A program made the translations under genes and the position numbers. 64,000 nt of DNA from Haliea sp. E1-2-M8. Its GTDB lineage: Bacteria > Pseudomonadota > Gammaproteobacteria > Pseudomonadales > Halieaceae. The stretch spans positions 1 through 64,000 of the forward strand of contig NZ_JAUTDR010000004.1 in the NCBI RefSeq assembly GCF_030649675.1, written 5' to 3'. The notes beneath the pieces were generated by a model. It saw only the letters and a list, made by a program, of their open reading frames with translations. It was not told the origin of the DNA and did not search any database. Positions 9,098 to 18,527 of this stretch are shown here, in pieces (position 1 is the first letter of the stretch; each line of letters opens with the position of its first letter).

Positions 9098-9931
9098 GTG
9101 GAATCCGACATCGTCGTCAGTTCATCCGCCACCGCGGTCTACACCTTCACCTTTGCGGTGTTTGGAGTCTGCATGCTGTGGGAGATGTTTGCCCCCCGGC
9201 GCACGGAGACCGCGGGCGTGGCCTGGCGCTGGGGTAACAACTTTTCCATCGGCCTGGTGAGCTGGTACCTCACCGCGGTAGCCAACACCCTGCTGGTGCT
9301 GTGGGTGGCGGACTGGACCGACCAGCGTGAAATCGGGCTTATGCCGGTGCTGGGTTGGGGCCCGGTGGCGGAATTCCTGATTTTGCTGGCCTCGACCCAG
9401 TTGCTGTCCTACTGGCTGCACGTGGCCTTTCACCGCATCCCCGCGCTGTGGCGTATTCATGCGGTGCATCACTCGGACACCGCGGTCGACGTGTCCACCA
9501 GCTATCGGCACCACCCCCTGGAGCCGCTGCTTATGCTGCCCATCGCCGCGCCGCTGGTATTCCTGCTCGGCGTGTCCCTGGAAGCGGTCGCCGCCTACCG
9601 CCTGTTCGCGGTGCTGGCGAATGTGCTCAGCCACAGCAACGCGCGGGTCCCCGAAGGCCTGGAGCGCCGCCTGCGCTGGCTGCTGCTGACGCCAGACTTC
9701 CACCGGGTGCACCACAGTTCCGACCGCCGCTACACCAACAGCAACTACGGCTCGCTGGTACCCTGGTTTGACTATATTTTCGGCACCGCCCGCCACCGGC
9801 CCTACAGCGAGCACGAGACCATGGAGCTGGGCCTTGAATACTTGCGCCAGCCGCGCGACTCCCGCTTCGATCACCTGTTGACCCAGCCCCTGTCGGTGCC
9901 CACTGCCGGCGGCCAGGAGCAGAGCCAGTAG
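9098..9931 (+). CDS. Sterol desaturase / fatty acid hydroxylase family membrane protein
   Basis: A GTG start at 9098 is preferred over earlier in-frame starts because GGAGGG lies 6 bp before it and the upstream residues look non-coding. The 277-residue membrane protein carries the histidine clusters of the di-iron FA_hydroxylase superfamily: HVAFHR, HAVHH and FHRVHHS. Such enzymes hydroxylate or desaturate lipids at the membrane. The substrate (fatty acid, sterol or carotenoid) cannot be told from the sequence. It is divergent from arsS. Confidence 0.88.
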   Translation: MESDIVVSSSATAVYTFTFAVFGVCMLWEMFAPRRTETAGVAWRWGNNFSIGLVSWYLTAVANTLLVLWVADWTDQREIGLMPVLGWGPVAEFLILLASTQLLSYWLHVAFHRIPALWRIHAVHHSDTAVDVSTSYRHHPLEPLLMLPIAAPLVFLLGVSLEAVAAYRLFAVLANVLSHSNARVPEGLERRLRWLLLTPDFHRVHHSSDRRYTNSNYGSLVPWFDYIFGTARHRPYSEHETMELGLEYLRQPRDSRFDHLLTQPLSVPTAGGQEQSQ

Positions 9932-9978
9932 GCCAGTAATGCCGGGTTTCCGGCGGTGAATTCCCGTCCGCTTTCTTC

Positions 9979-9984
9979 TATAAT
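9979..9984 (+). promoter_or_regulatory. -10 element upstream of hisB
   Basis: A perfect TATAAT lies 62 bp before the hisB ATG. The corresponding -35 position has only GTGAAT, so the promoter may need an activator or be weak. No histidine-rich leader peptide or attenuator is seen. Confidence 0.45.
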
Positions 9985-10045
9985 GGCGCGCTTTTCCGGG
10001 CCCGGCCCCGGTTCCCATTCGCCAGTGCAGGTTCTGGAGCACAGC

Positions 10046-10639
10046 ATGTCCGAGCGCAAGGCCAGCGTTACCCGCAATACCCTGGAAACCCGGATCACCG
10101 CCACGGTGAACCTGGACGGTTCCGGGCAGGCGCAATTCGACACCGGCATTCCCTTCCTGGAACACATGCTGGACCAGATTGCCCGCCACGGCATGATGGA
10201 TCTGGATATCGTCGCCAAGGGCGACCTGCACATCGACGACCACCACACGGTGGAGGACATCGGCATTACCCTGGGCCAGGCCTTTACCAAAGCCGTGGGC
10301 GACAAGAAGGGTATCGTCCGTTACGGCCACAGCTACGTGCCGCTGGACGAGGCCCTGTCCCGGGTGGTGGTGGATTTCTCCGGCCGCCCCGGGCTGGTCT
10401 ACCACATCCCCTTCACCCGCGCCCAGGTCGGCGGCTTCGACGTGGACCTGTTCCAGGAATTCTTCCAGGGCTTCGTCAACCACGCCCAGGTCAGCCTGCA
10501 TATCGACAACCTGCGTGGCGACAACAGCCACCACCAGATCGAGACCGTGTTCAAGGCCTTCGGCCGTGCCCTGCGCATGGCCCTGGCCGCGGACCCTGCC
10601 ATGGCGGGTATCACCCCCTCCACCAAGGGTGTGCTGTAA
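10046..10639 (+). CDS. hisB: Imidazoleglycerol-phosphate dehydratase HisB
   Basis: The 197-residue monofunctional HisB catalyses the sixth step of histidine synthesis, dehydrating imidazoleglycerol phosphate. The metal-binding signatures [11 protein letters not shown] and DNSHHQIE are intact, and the start [12 protein letters not shown] with GGAG 6 bp upstream matches family N-termini. A longer in-frame opening from 9956 is rejected. It heads the hisBHAF cluster; hisB lacks the phosphatase domain found in enterobacterial HisB. Confidence 0.97.
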   Translation: MSERKASVTRNTLETRITATVNLDGSGQAQFDTGIPFLEHMLDQIARHGMMDLDIVAKGDLHIDDHHTVEDIGITLGQAFTKAVGDKKGIVRYGHSYVPLDEALSRVVVDFSGRPGLVYHIPFTRAQVGGFDVDLFQEFFQGFVNHAQVSLHIDNLRGDNSHHQIETVFKAFGRALRMALAADPAMAGITPSTKGVL

Positions 10640-10643
10640 GGCC

Positions 10644-11294
10644 GTGAGCGGCACCGTTGCAGTTATCGACTATGGCATGGGCAACCTGCACTCGGTGGCC
10701 AGCGCTCTGGCCCACGTCGGTGCCGACAAGGTGGTGGTCACCCACGATGCCGCGCAGATCCGTGCCGCCGACCGGGTGGTGTTTCCCGGCGTGGGCGCCA
10801 TCCGCGACTGCATGGCCGAGATTCGCCGCCTGCACTGCGACGAACTGCTGCAGCTGGCCCTGACCGAGCAGCGCAAGCCGGTGCTGGCGATCTGTGTCGG
10901 CATGCAGGCCCTGCTGGACAGCTCCGAGGAGAACGGCGGCGTGCCCTGCCTGGGCATCATCCCGGGTACGGTGCGCCACTTCGGCCACCCCCTGCTCGAC
11001 GCCGATGGCTCCCGGCTCAAGGTGCCACACATGGGCTGGAACAGGGTTCACAAAGTAAGTGACCACCCACTCTGGAATGGCATTGCCGACGGCACCCGAT
11101 TCTATTTTGTGCACAGCTACTATGCTACTGTCGAGGATCGGGCCCTGGTCACCGGCACGGTGGACTACGGCGTCAGTGCCGATGCGGCGCTGGCTCGCGA
11201 CAACCTTTTCGCTACCCAGTTTCACCCGGAAAAAAGTCATACCGCCGGGCTGCAGCTGCTGCGCAACTTTCTCCACTGGAACCCCGCATGCTGA
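10644..11294 (+). CDS. hisH: Imidazole glycerol phosphate synthase, glutaminase subunit HisH
   Basis: HisH (216 residues, GTG start 4 bp after the hisB stop) is the class I glutamine amidotransferase that supplies ammonia to HisF. Nucleophile Cys84 lies in [10 protein letters not shown], and His194 and Glu196 lie in [10 protein letters not shown]. The initial [17 protein letters not shown] is typical. Its end overlaps the hisA start by 7 bp. Confidence 0.97.
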   Translation: MSGTVAVIDYGMGNLHSVASALAHVGADKVVVTHDAAQIRAADRVVFPGVGAIRDCMAEIRRLHCDELLQLALTEQRKPVLAICVGMQALLDSSEENGGVPCLGIIPGTVRHFGHPLLDADGSRLKVPHMGWNRVHKVSDHPLWNGIADGTRFYFVHSYYATVEDRALVTGTVDYGVSADAALARDNLFATQFHPEKSHTAGLQLLRNFLHWNPAC

Positions 11295-12022
11295 TAATTC
11301 CCGCCATCGACCTCAAGGACGGCCAGTGTGTACGCTTGCGCCAGGGCCTCATGGAGGACAGCACCGTGTTCTCCGACGATCCGGTGGCCGTGGCCAAACG
11401 CTGGGTGGACGCCGGCTGTCGGCGCCTGCACCTGGTGGACCTGAACGGGGCCTTCGCCGGTGAGCCGGTAAACGGCGAGGTGGTCACTGCGATTGCGGCG
11501 GCCTGGCCGGGCCTGCCGGTGCAGATCGGCGGCGGTATCCGCAATCTGGAAACCGTCGAGCACTATGTTCGCGCCGGGGTCAGCTACGTGATTATCGGCA
11601 CCCAGGCGGTGAAGGAACCCGCGTTTGTGGCGGAGGCATGCAAAGCCTTTCCGGGCAAGGTGATCGTCGGCCTGGACGCAAAGGACGGCCTGGTGGCCAC
11701 CGACGGCTGGGCGGAAGTGTCCACCTTGCTGGCCACGGACCTGGCCAAACGCTTTGAGGCCGACGGTGTCTCCGCCATCGTCTACACCGATATCGCCCGC
11801 GACGGCATGATGCAGGGGGTGAACGTGGAGGCCACGGTGGCCATGGCCCGCGCTTCCAGCATTCCGGTTATCGCCTCCGGCGGCATCACCAACCTCGATG
11901 ATATCCGCGCCCTTAATGCCGTGGCCGACGCCGGTATCTGCGGCGCTATCACCGGCCGCGCCATCTACGAAGGCACCCTGGATGTGGCCGAGGCCCAGCG
12001 CCTCTGCGACCAGGGCGCCTGA
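11288..12022 (+). CDS. hisA: ProFAR isomerase HisA
   Basis: The 244-residue (beta/alpha)8-barrel isomerase converts ProFAR to PRFAR in histidine synthesis. Catalytic Asp8 lies in IPAIDLKDG and the second Asp in [10 protein letters not shown]; phosphate-binding loops IGGGIR and ASGGI are present. It overlaps hisH by 7 bp and precedes hisF by 3 bp, so translation is likely coupled. Confidence 0.97.
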   Translation: MLIIPAIDLKDGQCVRLRQGLMEDSTVFSDDPVAVAKRWVDAGCRRLHLVDLNGAFAGEPVNGEVVTAIAAAWPGLPVQIGGGIRNLETVEHYVRAGVSYVIIGTQAVKEPAFVAEACKAFPGKVIVGLDAKDGLVATDGWAEVSTLLATDLAKRFEADGVSAIVYTDIARDGMMQGVNVEATVAMARASSIPVIASGGITNLDDIRALNAVADAGICGAITGRAIYEGTLDVAEAQRLCDQGA

Positions 12023-12025
12023 GGC

Positions 12026-12799
12026 ATGGGCCTCGCCAAGCGCATTATTCCCTGTCTGGATGTGGACAACGGCAGGGTGGTCAAGGGCGTCAATTTTGTC
12101 GGCATCCGCGACGCCGGCGACCCGGTGGAGATTGCCCGTCGCTACAATGAACAGGGCGCCGACGAGATCACCTTCCTCGATATCACCGCCAGCCACGAAG
12201 ACCGCGACACCACCGTTCACACCGTCGAGCAGATCGCCGAGCAGGTCTTTATCCCGCTCACCGTGGGCGGCGGTATCCGCTCCCTGCAGGATATCCGCGC
12301 CATGCTCAACGCCGGTGCCGACAAGGTCAGCATCAATACCGCCGCCATTCACAACCCGGAGCTGGTACGCGAGGCCTCCGAGCGCTTCGGCGCCCAGTGC
12401 ATCGTGGTCGCCATCGACGCCAAGCGCGTGGCCGATGTGGATGGCCAGCCGCGCTGGGAGATATTCACCCACGGCGGGCGCAAGCCCACCGGTATTGACG
12501 CGGTGGCCTGGGCGGTGAAAATGGCCCAATTGGGCGCGGGGGAAATCCTCCTCACCAGCATGGACCGCGATGGCACCAGAAACGGCTTCGAGCTTGGCGT
12601 CACCCGCGCCATCACCGATGCGGTGGATATCCCGGTGATTGCCTCCGGCGGCGTCGGTAACCTGCAGCACCTGGCGGACGGTATCCTCCTCGGCGGTGCC
12701 GACGCGGTACTGGCGGCGAGCATCTTTCATTTCGGGGAGTTCACGGTACCCCAGGCCAAGGCTTACCTGGCGGCGCAGGGCATTGAGGTGCGAGTGTGA
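12026..12799 (+). CDS. hisF: Imidazole glycerol phosphate synthase, cyclase subunit HisF
   Basis: HisF (257 residues) cyclises PRFAR with ammonia from HisH, giving imidazole glycerol phosphate and AICAR. The catalytic Asp in IPCLDVDNG and the second in LTSMDRDGT are visible, with the phosphate loops VGGGIRS and ASGGVGN. A GTG overlapping its stop begins the frame of the following GGDEF gene. Confidence 0.97.
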   Translation: MGLAKRIIPCLDVDNGRVVKGVNFVGIRDAGDPVEIARRYNEQGADEITFLDITASHEDRDTTVHTVEQIAEQVFIPLTVGGGIRSLQDIRAMLNAGADKVSINTAAIHNPELVREASERFGAQCIVVAIDAKRVADVDGQPRWEIFTHGGRKPTGIDAVAWAVKMAQLGAGEILLTSMDRDGTRNGFELGVTRAITDAVDIPVIASGGVGNLQHLADGILLGGADAVLAASIFHFGEFTVPQAKAYLAAQGIEVRV

Positions 12800-12828
12800 A
12801 GCGCTTGACGCGAAGGGAGGTACCGCCA

Positions 12829-14190
12829 GTGGTCGACCATCTCTCCGATCTGACGCTCACGCAGTTTCTGGATCTGCTGCTGGATGTCGTCTGTGTAGTC
12901 GATGCCGATGGCCACTTTCAGTACGTTTCCGTGGCATGCGAGCAGGTGTTCGGGTTCACCCAGGAAGAGATGATGGGCAAGAACGTGCGGGATCTGGTGC
13001 ACCCTGAGGACCGGGAACGTACCCTGAATTCTGCCAACCAGATAATGGCCGGCACCGACAGCACCCAGTTCGAGAATCGCTACCTGCGCAAGGATGGCGA
13101 AGTGGTCCACATCATGTGGAGCGCACGCTGGTCCGAGCAGGGCCAGGTGCGGATTGGCGTCGCCCGCGACATTACCCGGCGCAAGCAGGCCGAGCTGGTG
13201 CAGTCCGCTCTGTTCCGCATCTCCCAGGCGACCCATCGGGCGCATGACCTGGGCACCCTGCTGGACCAGATCCGCGACATCGTCGTCACCCTGGTGCCCT
13301 GCGAGGGCTTCTATGTGGTCCTGCGGGACGACCGCGATGGGCGCTGGAATGTTCCCTATTCTCGGGATGAAGGCGGCCCGGGGGTTGCTCCGCCAGAGGA
13401 GGTGGAGTCGTTCTGCGAGCGGGTGCGCAGCGAGCAGCGGACGCTGTTTCTGGGGCCTGAGGCGCTGGCGCCCGGGGGTGCGGGCGCCAGTGGCAGGCAG
13501 CCGCGCTACTGGTTGGGCACGCCGCTGGCCAGCGAGCAGGACGTTATCGGTGCACTGGTGGTCAAGAGCTATTCCCCGGGTGTCCACTTCAACGAAGAGG
13601 ACCAGCAGCTGCTGGAGTTCGTGGCGGACCAGGTGGCTGTCGCCATCAGCCAGCAGCGCATGCTGGCGCAGCTGCAGCAACGGGCCCAGTACGATGCCCT
13701 GACCGGCTTGCCCAATCGGGTGCTGCTAGATGATCGCCTGCAAAAGGCGATCAGCGTCGCCGAGCGCGAGTCCAGCATGTTGGCGCTGCTGTTTGTCGAC
13801 ATGGATGACTTCAAGCGCGTCAACGACACGCTGGGCCACGCTGCCGGCGACTGGCTGTTGCAGCTTACCGCGCAGCGTCTGCTGGCGAATGTGCGCGCTT
13901 CCGACACCGTGGCGCGGCTGGGAGGGGACGAGTTCATTATCGTTCTCGAAGGGCTGGCAGTCACCGATCAGGCACAGGCCCTGGTGCACAAGATCCAGAA
14001 CGCGTTTGCCCTTCCCTTCGAGGTGGACCAGAATTCAGTACCATCGCCTATCAGTATCGGGATGGCCCTGTATCCCCTGGATGGGACCACTCCGGCGGCT
14101 CTGTTGCGGCACGCGGACAAGCGTATGTATGCAGCCAAGGAAGATGCCGCGGCGCAGCGGGCTGCCGGTCAGGGTGGTGCAGGCAACTGA
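12829..14190 (+). CDS. PAS-GAF-GGDEF diguanylate cyclase
   Basis: The GTG at 12829 is preferred because AGGGAGG lies 8 bp upstream; an alternative GTG at 12796 overlaps the hisF stop as GTGA. The 453-residue protein has a PAS domain (about 10-125, with VVCVVDADGHFQYVS), a GAF domain (about 135-285) and a GGDEF domain (about 290-445) with YDALTGLPNR and RLGGDEF. The inhibitory I-site RASD lies five residues before GGDEF. No EAL domain or membrane segment is present, so it is probably a cytosolic cyclic-di-GMP synthase responding to a ligand or redox state. Coupling to hisF looks incidental but implies co-transcription. Confidence 0.92.
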   Translation: MVDHLSDLTLTQFLDLLLDVVCVVDADGHFQYVSVACEQVFGFTQEEMMGKNVRDLVHPEDRERTLNSANQIMAGTDSTQFENRYLRKDGEVVHIMWSARWSEQGQVRIGVARDITRRKQAELVQSALFRISQATHRAHDLGTLLDQIRDIVVTLVPCEGFYVVLRDDRDGRWNVPYSRDEGGPGVAPPEEVESFCERVRSEQRTLFLGPEALAPGGAGASGRQPRYWLGTPLASEQDVIGALVVKSYSPGVHFNEEDQQLLEFVADQVAVAISQQRMLAQLQQRAQYDALTGLPNRVLLDDRLQKAISVAERESSMLALLFVDMDDFKRVNDTLGHAAGDWLLQLTAQRLLANVRASDTVARLGGDEFIIVLEGLAVTDQAQALVHKIQNAFALPFEVDQNSVPSPISIGMALYPLDGTTPAALLRHADKRMYAAKEDAAAQRAAGQGGAGN

Positions 14191-14203
14191 GGGAGGAGCC
14201 AAC

Positions 14204-15247
14204 ATGATTTTTCGCCAGCTTTTTGACAGCAGCTCATCAACTTACACCTATTTACTCGCGGACGGACAACAGCGCGAGGCGCTGCTCATCGACCCGGTAT
14301 TCGGCCAGGCCAGCCGCGATCTGGCGCTGCTGGAGGAGCTGGGCCTGACGCTTGCCCTGGTGGTCGACACCCACGCCCACGCCGATCACATCACCGCCGC
14401 GTGGCTGCTGCAGCAGGAAACCGGCTGCCGCATTGCCTCGGCCCGGCTCATCAACGCGGTGCACGTGGATCTGCCGCTGGATGACGGCCAGGAATTTGGC
14501 GTCGCGGGCGTGAGCCTCAGGGCGATGGCCACACCGGGCCACACCGACGGCTGCATGAGCTATGTGCTCGCCGACCAGTCCATGGTCTTTACCGGCGACA
14601 CCCTGCTGATCCGGGGCTGCGGCCGCAGCGATTTTCAGCAGGGCAGCGCCCGCAAGCTGTACGAGTCCATCACCACACGGCTGTTCAGCCTGCCGGATGA
14701 CTGTCTGGTGTACCCCGCCCACGACTACAACGGCAGGACAGTCAGCTCCATTGGCGAAGAAAAGGCTTTCAATGCCCGGGTCGGCGGCGGTGCCAATGAA
14801 ACCGACTTCGTCGAGTACATGAACGCGATGAAGCTGCCCCATCCCAAGAAAATCGACGAGGCGGTACCGGCCAACCTGCGCAGCGGATGTCCCGAGGACG
14901 GCCGGCTGCCGCCGCGGCCGGACTGGGCGGATATCCGCCTGACCTACGCCGGGGTGCCGGAGATTGACGCGGAGTGGCTGGAGCAGCACCTGGAAGAGGT
15001 GACGGTCCTGGATGTACGCCTGGGCGAGGAAGTGAGGGACTGTCCCTTCAGCGGGCGCCTGGTGGATATCCACATCCCCCTGGATCAACTGCAGGCCCGG
15101 GTGGACGAGATCCCCCGGGACAAGCCAGTGGTAGCGCTGTGCCGTTCGGGTCGCCGCTCGGCGCTGGCGGTAACTATCCTCAAGGATGCGGGTTACGAGC
15201 AGGTGGCCAGCCTCAGCCGGGGCCTGCGCCAGCTGACCCATCCCTGA
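14204..15247 (+). CDS. Persulfide dioxygenase (ETHE1-like) fused to rhodanese
   Basis: Start MIFRQLFD has a strong GGGAGGAG 5 bp upstream; longer in-frame readings overlap the previous gene. The 347-residue protein begins with an ETHE1-type metallo-beta-lactamase-fold domain with ligands His57, His59, Asp61, His62 in THAHADHIT and the family-specific GCGRSDFQQGS. After residue ~240 comes a rhodanese domain with nucleophile Cys313 in CRSGRRS. Such fusions oxidise glutathione persulfide to sulfite and can exchange sulfane sulfur with thiosulfate, protecting against H2S. It follows the GGDEF gene by 13 bp, probably in one transcript. Confidence 0.92.
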   Translation: MIFRQLFDSSSSTYTYLLADGQQREALLIDPVFGQASRDLALLEELGLTLALVVDTHAHADHITAAWLLQQETGCRIASARLINAVHVDLPLDDGQEFGVAGVSLRAMATPGHTDGCMSYVLADQSMVFTGDTLLIRGCGRSDFQQGSARKLYESITTRLFSLPDDCLVYPAHDYNGRTVSSIGEEKAFNARVGGGANETDFVEYMNAMKLPHPKKIDEAVPANLRSGCPEDGRLPPRPDWADIRLTYAGVPEIDAEWLEQHLEEVTVLDVRLGEEVRDCPFSGRLVDIHIPLDQLQARVDEIPRDKPVVALCRSGRRSALAVTILKDAGYEQVASLSRGLRQLTHP

Positions 15248-15254
15248 CCAGCCG

Positions 15255-15602
15255 TCAGACCTGCAGTAGCCACCAGCCGGTCACGGCACTCAGCAGCGTC
15301 GCGCCGCCGTAGCAGAGCAGCTGCAGGGGCAGCCGTGGTGCCGGCAGGTGCAGGTCGTGCAGGCCGTGATAGATCCGGTGCAGGGTGTGGAACAGGGGCA
15401 GCGCCACGCAGGCCAATACCAGCAGTTTTCCCAGCGGGTGCGCGAGCAGCGCGCCGATGGCGGCATGGGTCGCCTGCGGATCGTCCGCCGCCAGCCAGGG
15501 CAGCAGGGCGGTGGTCAGCACCAGCCCCGGACCGATAAACGCCAGCAGCATGCCACCGGCGCCGAACAGGGACCAGGCGACCGGTTCGTGAGAGCGGCGC
15601 AT
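15255..15602 (-). CDS. frdD: Fumarate reductase membrane anchor FrdD
   Basis: The 115-residue protein has three hydrophobic segments and the conserved FHTLHRIYHGLHD region typical of FrdD. Together with FrdC it anchors FrdAB and handles menaquinol. It is the last gene of the frdABCD block, starting 2 bp after the frdC stop. Confidence 0.93.
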   Translation of the reverse strand: MRRSHEPVAWSLFGAGGMLLAFIGPGLVLTTALLPWLAADDPQATHAAIGALLAHPLGKLLVLACVALPLFHTLHRIYHGLHDLHLPAPRLPLQLLCYGGATLLSAVTGWWLLQV

Positions 15603-15604
15603 GC

Positions 15605-16012
15605 TCAATTGCCTGCCGCCGCGCGCAGTAACAGCACTGCCAGCAGCAGCAAGCCGGCGTTGCAGACCACGGCGCCCACCTGGTGGGCGAGTTTCACCGC
15701 CGCCGGGCTGACCCGCAGCCGGTCCGTGTCGATCACCAGGATTTTCGGCACCAGGGCGATCCAGGTGACCGCGTGGAACAGCGCCGCCGCCAGCGCCAGC
15801 CCGTGCAGGGCCAGCAGCCAGGGACTGCGCAGCATTTCCAGCCACTGCAGAAACGCCGCCTCGCCGCGGGTGAACTGGAACAGGCCGCTCATCAGCAGCA
15901 GGGTATACAGGAACAGGGGCAGGGCCGTGGCCTCGCGCAGCATGTAGCGCCGGTAGGCGGGGTTGCGCAGCCACCAGTCGGCGCGCTGGCGCTGAATGTA
16001 GGGTTTATGCAT
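15605..16012 (-). CDS. frdC: Fumarate reductase membrane anchor FrdC
   Basis: FrdC (135 residues) opens with [20 protein letters not shown] followed by [12 protein letters not shown], matching the conserved FrdC N-terminus, and has three membrane segments. Its start overlaps frdB by 8 bp. With FrdD it forms the quinone-binding membrane part of the complex. Confidence 0.94.
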   Translation of the reverse strand: MHKPYIQRQRADWWLRNPAYRRYMLREATALPLFLYTLLLMSGLFQFTRGEAAFLQWLEMLRSPWLLALHGLALAAALFHAVTWIALVPKILVIDTDRLRVSPAAVKLAHQVGAVVCNAGLLLLAVLLLRAAAGN

Positions 16013-16760
16013 CGTCCTTGCCTCGCAGGATATTGAGCAGGTTCACCGCGTAGTTGATGTCCGAGGCCACCTTGCCCCGATTGATGGCCGCGGCCGGGTC
16101 GACATCCTTGGGGCACACTTCCGAACAGTAGCCGACAAAGGTGCAGCTCCACACGCCCTCCCCGGCGTTCAGCCACTGCATTCGCTGTGCTGCGCCCTCG
16201 TCCCGGGAATCCAGATTGTAGCGCTGGGCCAGGGCCAGCGCCCCCGGGCCGAGGAAGGCCGGATCGCGGCCGAACTGGGGGCAGGCGGCGTAGCACAGGC
16301 CGCAGTTGATGCACTGGCTGAAAGCGGCGTAGCGCTGCATCTGCTCCGGGGTCTGAGGATAGGCGCCGGCGCTGACAGGCTGTTCCTCGCTGCGGATCAG
16401 CCAGGGCTGCACCGTCTCCAGGTGGTCGATAAAACCGCTGATATCGGACACCAGGTCGCGTTCGATGGGAAAATTGTCCAGCGCCCGCACGGTCACCGCG
16501 GCCTGCTCCCGGTAATCCCGCAGGAAGGTCTTGCAGGACAGCTTCGGCTCGTTGTTCACCATCACCCCGCAGCTGCCGCATATTGCCATGCGGCAGGACC
16601 AGCGGTGGCTGAGGGTCGGGTCCTGCTGGTCCTTGATCTGGTTCAGCGCGTCGAGGATGGAGAGGTCTTCGCTGTAGGGCACTTCGAAGCTCTGCTCCCA
16701 GGGTGCCGTATCCTCTTCGGGCCGGTAGCGCTGCACCCGCACGGTCACGGTCTCGGTCAC
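16005..16760 (-). CDS. frdB: Fumarate reductase iron-sulfur subunit FrdB
   Basis: The 251-residue electron-transfer subunit has the 2Fe-2S ligands in [10 protein letters not shown] with a later Cys, and the two C-terminal clusters in [12 protein letters not shown] and [17 protein letters not shown]. It passes electrons from quinol to FrdA. The start overlaps the frdA stop by 4 bp. Confidence 0.95.
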   Translation of the reverse strand: MTETVTVRVQRYRPEEDTAPWEQSFEVPYSEDLSILDALNQIKDQQDPTLSHRWSCRMAICGSCGVMVNNEPKLSCKTFLRDYREQAAVTVRALDNFPIERDLVSDISGFIDHLETVQPWLIRSEEQPVSAGAYPQTPEQMQRYAAFSQCINCGLCYAACPQFGRDPAFLGPGALALAQRYNLDSRDEGAAQRMQWLNAGEGVWSCTFVGYCSEVCPKDVDPAAAINRGKVASDINYAVNLLNILRGKDDA

Positions 16761-18526
16761 GATTTGTTCTCCTGCTGGCCGGCGGCGCCGTAGTGGCGCT
16801 CCGCCGGCTGTGAGCGGGTGATCACCACATCCTGCCAGTCCAGTCGCGGCGCATCGGCCGCGCGGTACACCAGGCTGTGCTTGAGGAACTGCGCATCATC
16901 CCGTTGCGGGAAATCCTCGGGGCGCTGGTGGCTGCCGCGGGATTCCTGGCGGGCCAGTGCCGCATGGGCCATAGCCTCCGCCACATCCAGCAGATAGCCC
17001 AGCTCAATTGCGTTCAGCCACTCGGTGTTGAAGGCGCGGCTGCGGTCCACCAGGCCCAGGTCGCTATAGCGGTCCTTGAGTTCGGCAACCTTGGTGCAGG
17101 TCTGCCGCATCTGCCCCGGCAGGCGGAAAATCCCGGCGCCGTCTTCCATGGCCCGGGCCATTTCGTCACGGATTGTGGCCAGGCGCTCATTGCCCGTGGA
17201 CTCGCGCAGGGCCTCCCAGACCGCGGCATTGTCCTGCGCCCGGGCCAGCAGGCGTTGCGGATCCACTGAGGGGCCCTGGCTCGCACGCGCGGCCGCCTGT
17301 TCTCCCGCCACCCGGCCAAACACGCTCAGCTCCGCCAGGGAATTGGAGCCCAGCCGGTTGGCGCCGTGCAGCCCGACGCTGGCACATTCGCCGGCGGCGA
17401 ACAGCCCCGACAGGGCGGTGGCGGTGTAGCGGTCGGTCTGGATCCCGCCCATGGTGTAATGGGCGGTGGGCCGCACCGGGATCGGTTCGTGGACCGCATC
17501 GACATTGACATAGGTGCGCGCCAGGTCGCGGATAAATGGCAGGCGTTCATTGATCCGCGCCTCGCCCAGGTGGCGCAGGTCCAGGTTCACCGCCTCGCCG
17601 CGGCTGGTGGCCAGCGCCCGGCCCGCCTGCGCCTCGTGCCAGAAAGCCTGGCTGAGGCGGTCCCGCGGACCCAGTTCCATGTGCTTGTTTTTGGGTTCTC
17701 CCAGCGGCGTCTCCGGGCCCAGACCGTAGTCCTGTAGATAGCGGTAGCCGTCGCGGTTGGTCAGTACCCCGCCCTCGCCGCGGGCGGCTTCGGTGATCAG
17801 GATGCCGGAGCCGGGCAGGCCGGTGGGATGGTACTGCACAAATTCCATGTCCCGCAGCGGTACCCCCTGCCGATAGGCCAGGGCCATGCCGTCGCCGGTA
17901 ACGATGCCGCCGTTGGTGTTGTAGCGGTAGACCCGGGCGGCGCCGCCGGTGGCCAGGATGACCGCGGAGGCTGCGATCAGGGTGTGGCTGCCAGTGCGCA
18001 TGTCGATGGCCTGGATGCCGGCGCAGGCCCCGCCCTCCAGCAGCAGGTCGGTGCAGAAGTACTCATCGCAGCGGCGGATCGACGGGTATTTTAGCGAGGT
18101 CTGGAACAGGGTGTGGAGGATGTGGAAGCCGCTCTTGTCGGCGGCAAACCAGGTGCGCTCGATCTTCATGCCGCCGAAGGCGCGCACATTGATGCTGCCG
18201 TCGGGCTTGCGGCTCCAGGGGCAGCCCCAGTGCTCCAGGCGCAGGTTTTCCTCGGTGGCGTGGCGCACGAAATAGTCCACCACGTCCTGGTCACAGAGCC
18301 AGTCGCCGCCGGAGACCGTGTCATCGAAGTGCGCATCGAGGCTGTCATGGGGCTGGATCACGCCGGCGCAGCCACCCTCCGCCGCCACCGTGTGGCTGCG
18401 CATGGGATACACCTTGGACAGCAGCAGGATGTCCAGTTGCGGGTTCGCCTCGGCCGCGGCAATGGCGGCCCGCAAACCCGCGCCGCCGCCGCCCACGATC
18501 ACGATATCGGCCTGGCGCACGTCCAT
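16757..18526 (-). CDS. frdA: Fumarate reductase flavoprotein subunit FrdA
   Basis: The 589-residue catalytic subunit has the dinucleotide motif [15 protein letters not shown], the FAD-linked His in [11 protein letters not shown], and the conserved [11 protein letters not shown] and [11 protein letters not shown] segments. It reduces fumarate to succinate. The ATG at 18526 lies 1 bp after the xfp stop. A GTG 24 bp upstream (18550) has a better GGGGAG site and may be the true start. Four-subunit organisation with FrdC/FrdD anchors favours fumarate reductase over succinate dehydrogenase. Confidence 0.94.
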   Translation of the reverse strand: MDVRQADIVIVGGGGAGLRAAIAAAEANPQLDILLLSKVYPMRSHTVAAEGGCAGVIQPHDSLDAHFDDTVSGGDWLCDQDVVDYFVRHATEENLRLEHWGCPWSRKPDGSINVRAFGGMKIERTWFAADKSGFHILHTLFQTSLKYPSIRRCDEYFCTDLLLEGGACAGIQAIDMRTGSHTLIAASAVILATGGAARVYRYNTNGGIVTGDGMALAYRQGVPLRDMEFVQYHPTGLPGSGILITEAARGEGGVLTNRDGYRYLQDYGLGPETPLGEPKNKHMELGPRDRLSQAFWHEAQAGRALATSRGEAVNLDLRHLGEARINERLPFIRDLARTYVNVDAVHEPIPVRPTAHYTMGGIQTDRYTATALSGLFAAGECASVGLHGANRLGSNSLAELSVFGRVAGEQAAARASQGPSVDPQRLLARAQDNAAVWEALRESTGNERLATIRDEMARAMEDGAGIFRLPGQMRQTCTKVAELKDRYSDLGLVDRSRAFNTEWLNAIELGYLLDVAEAMAHAALARQESRGSHQRPEDFPQRDDAQFLKHSLVYRAADAPRLDWQDVVITRSQPAERHYGAAGQQENKS

Positions 18527-18527
18527 G

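Noticed and set aside
9932..10045. Histidine attenuator before hisB
   Set aside because: No His-rich leader peptide and no terminator/antiterminator pair can be found.
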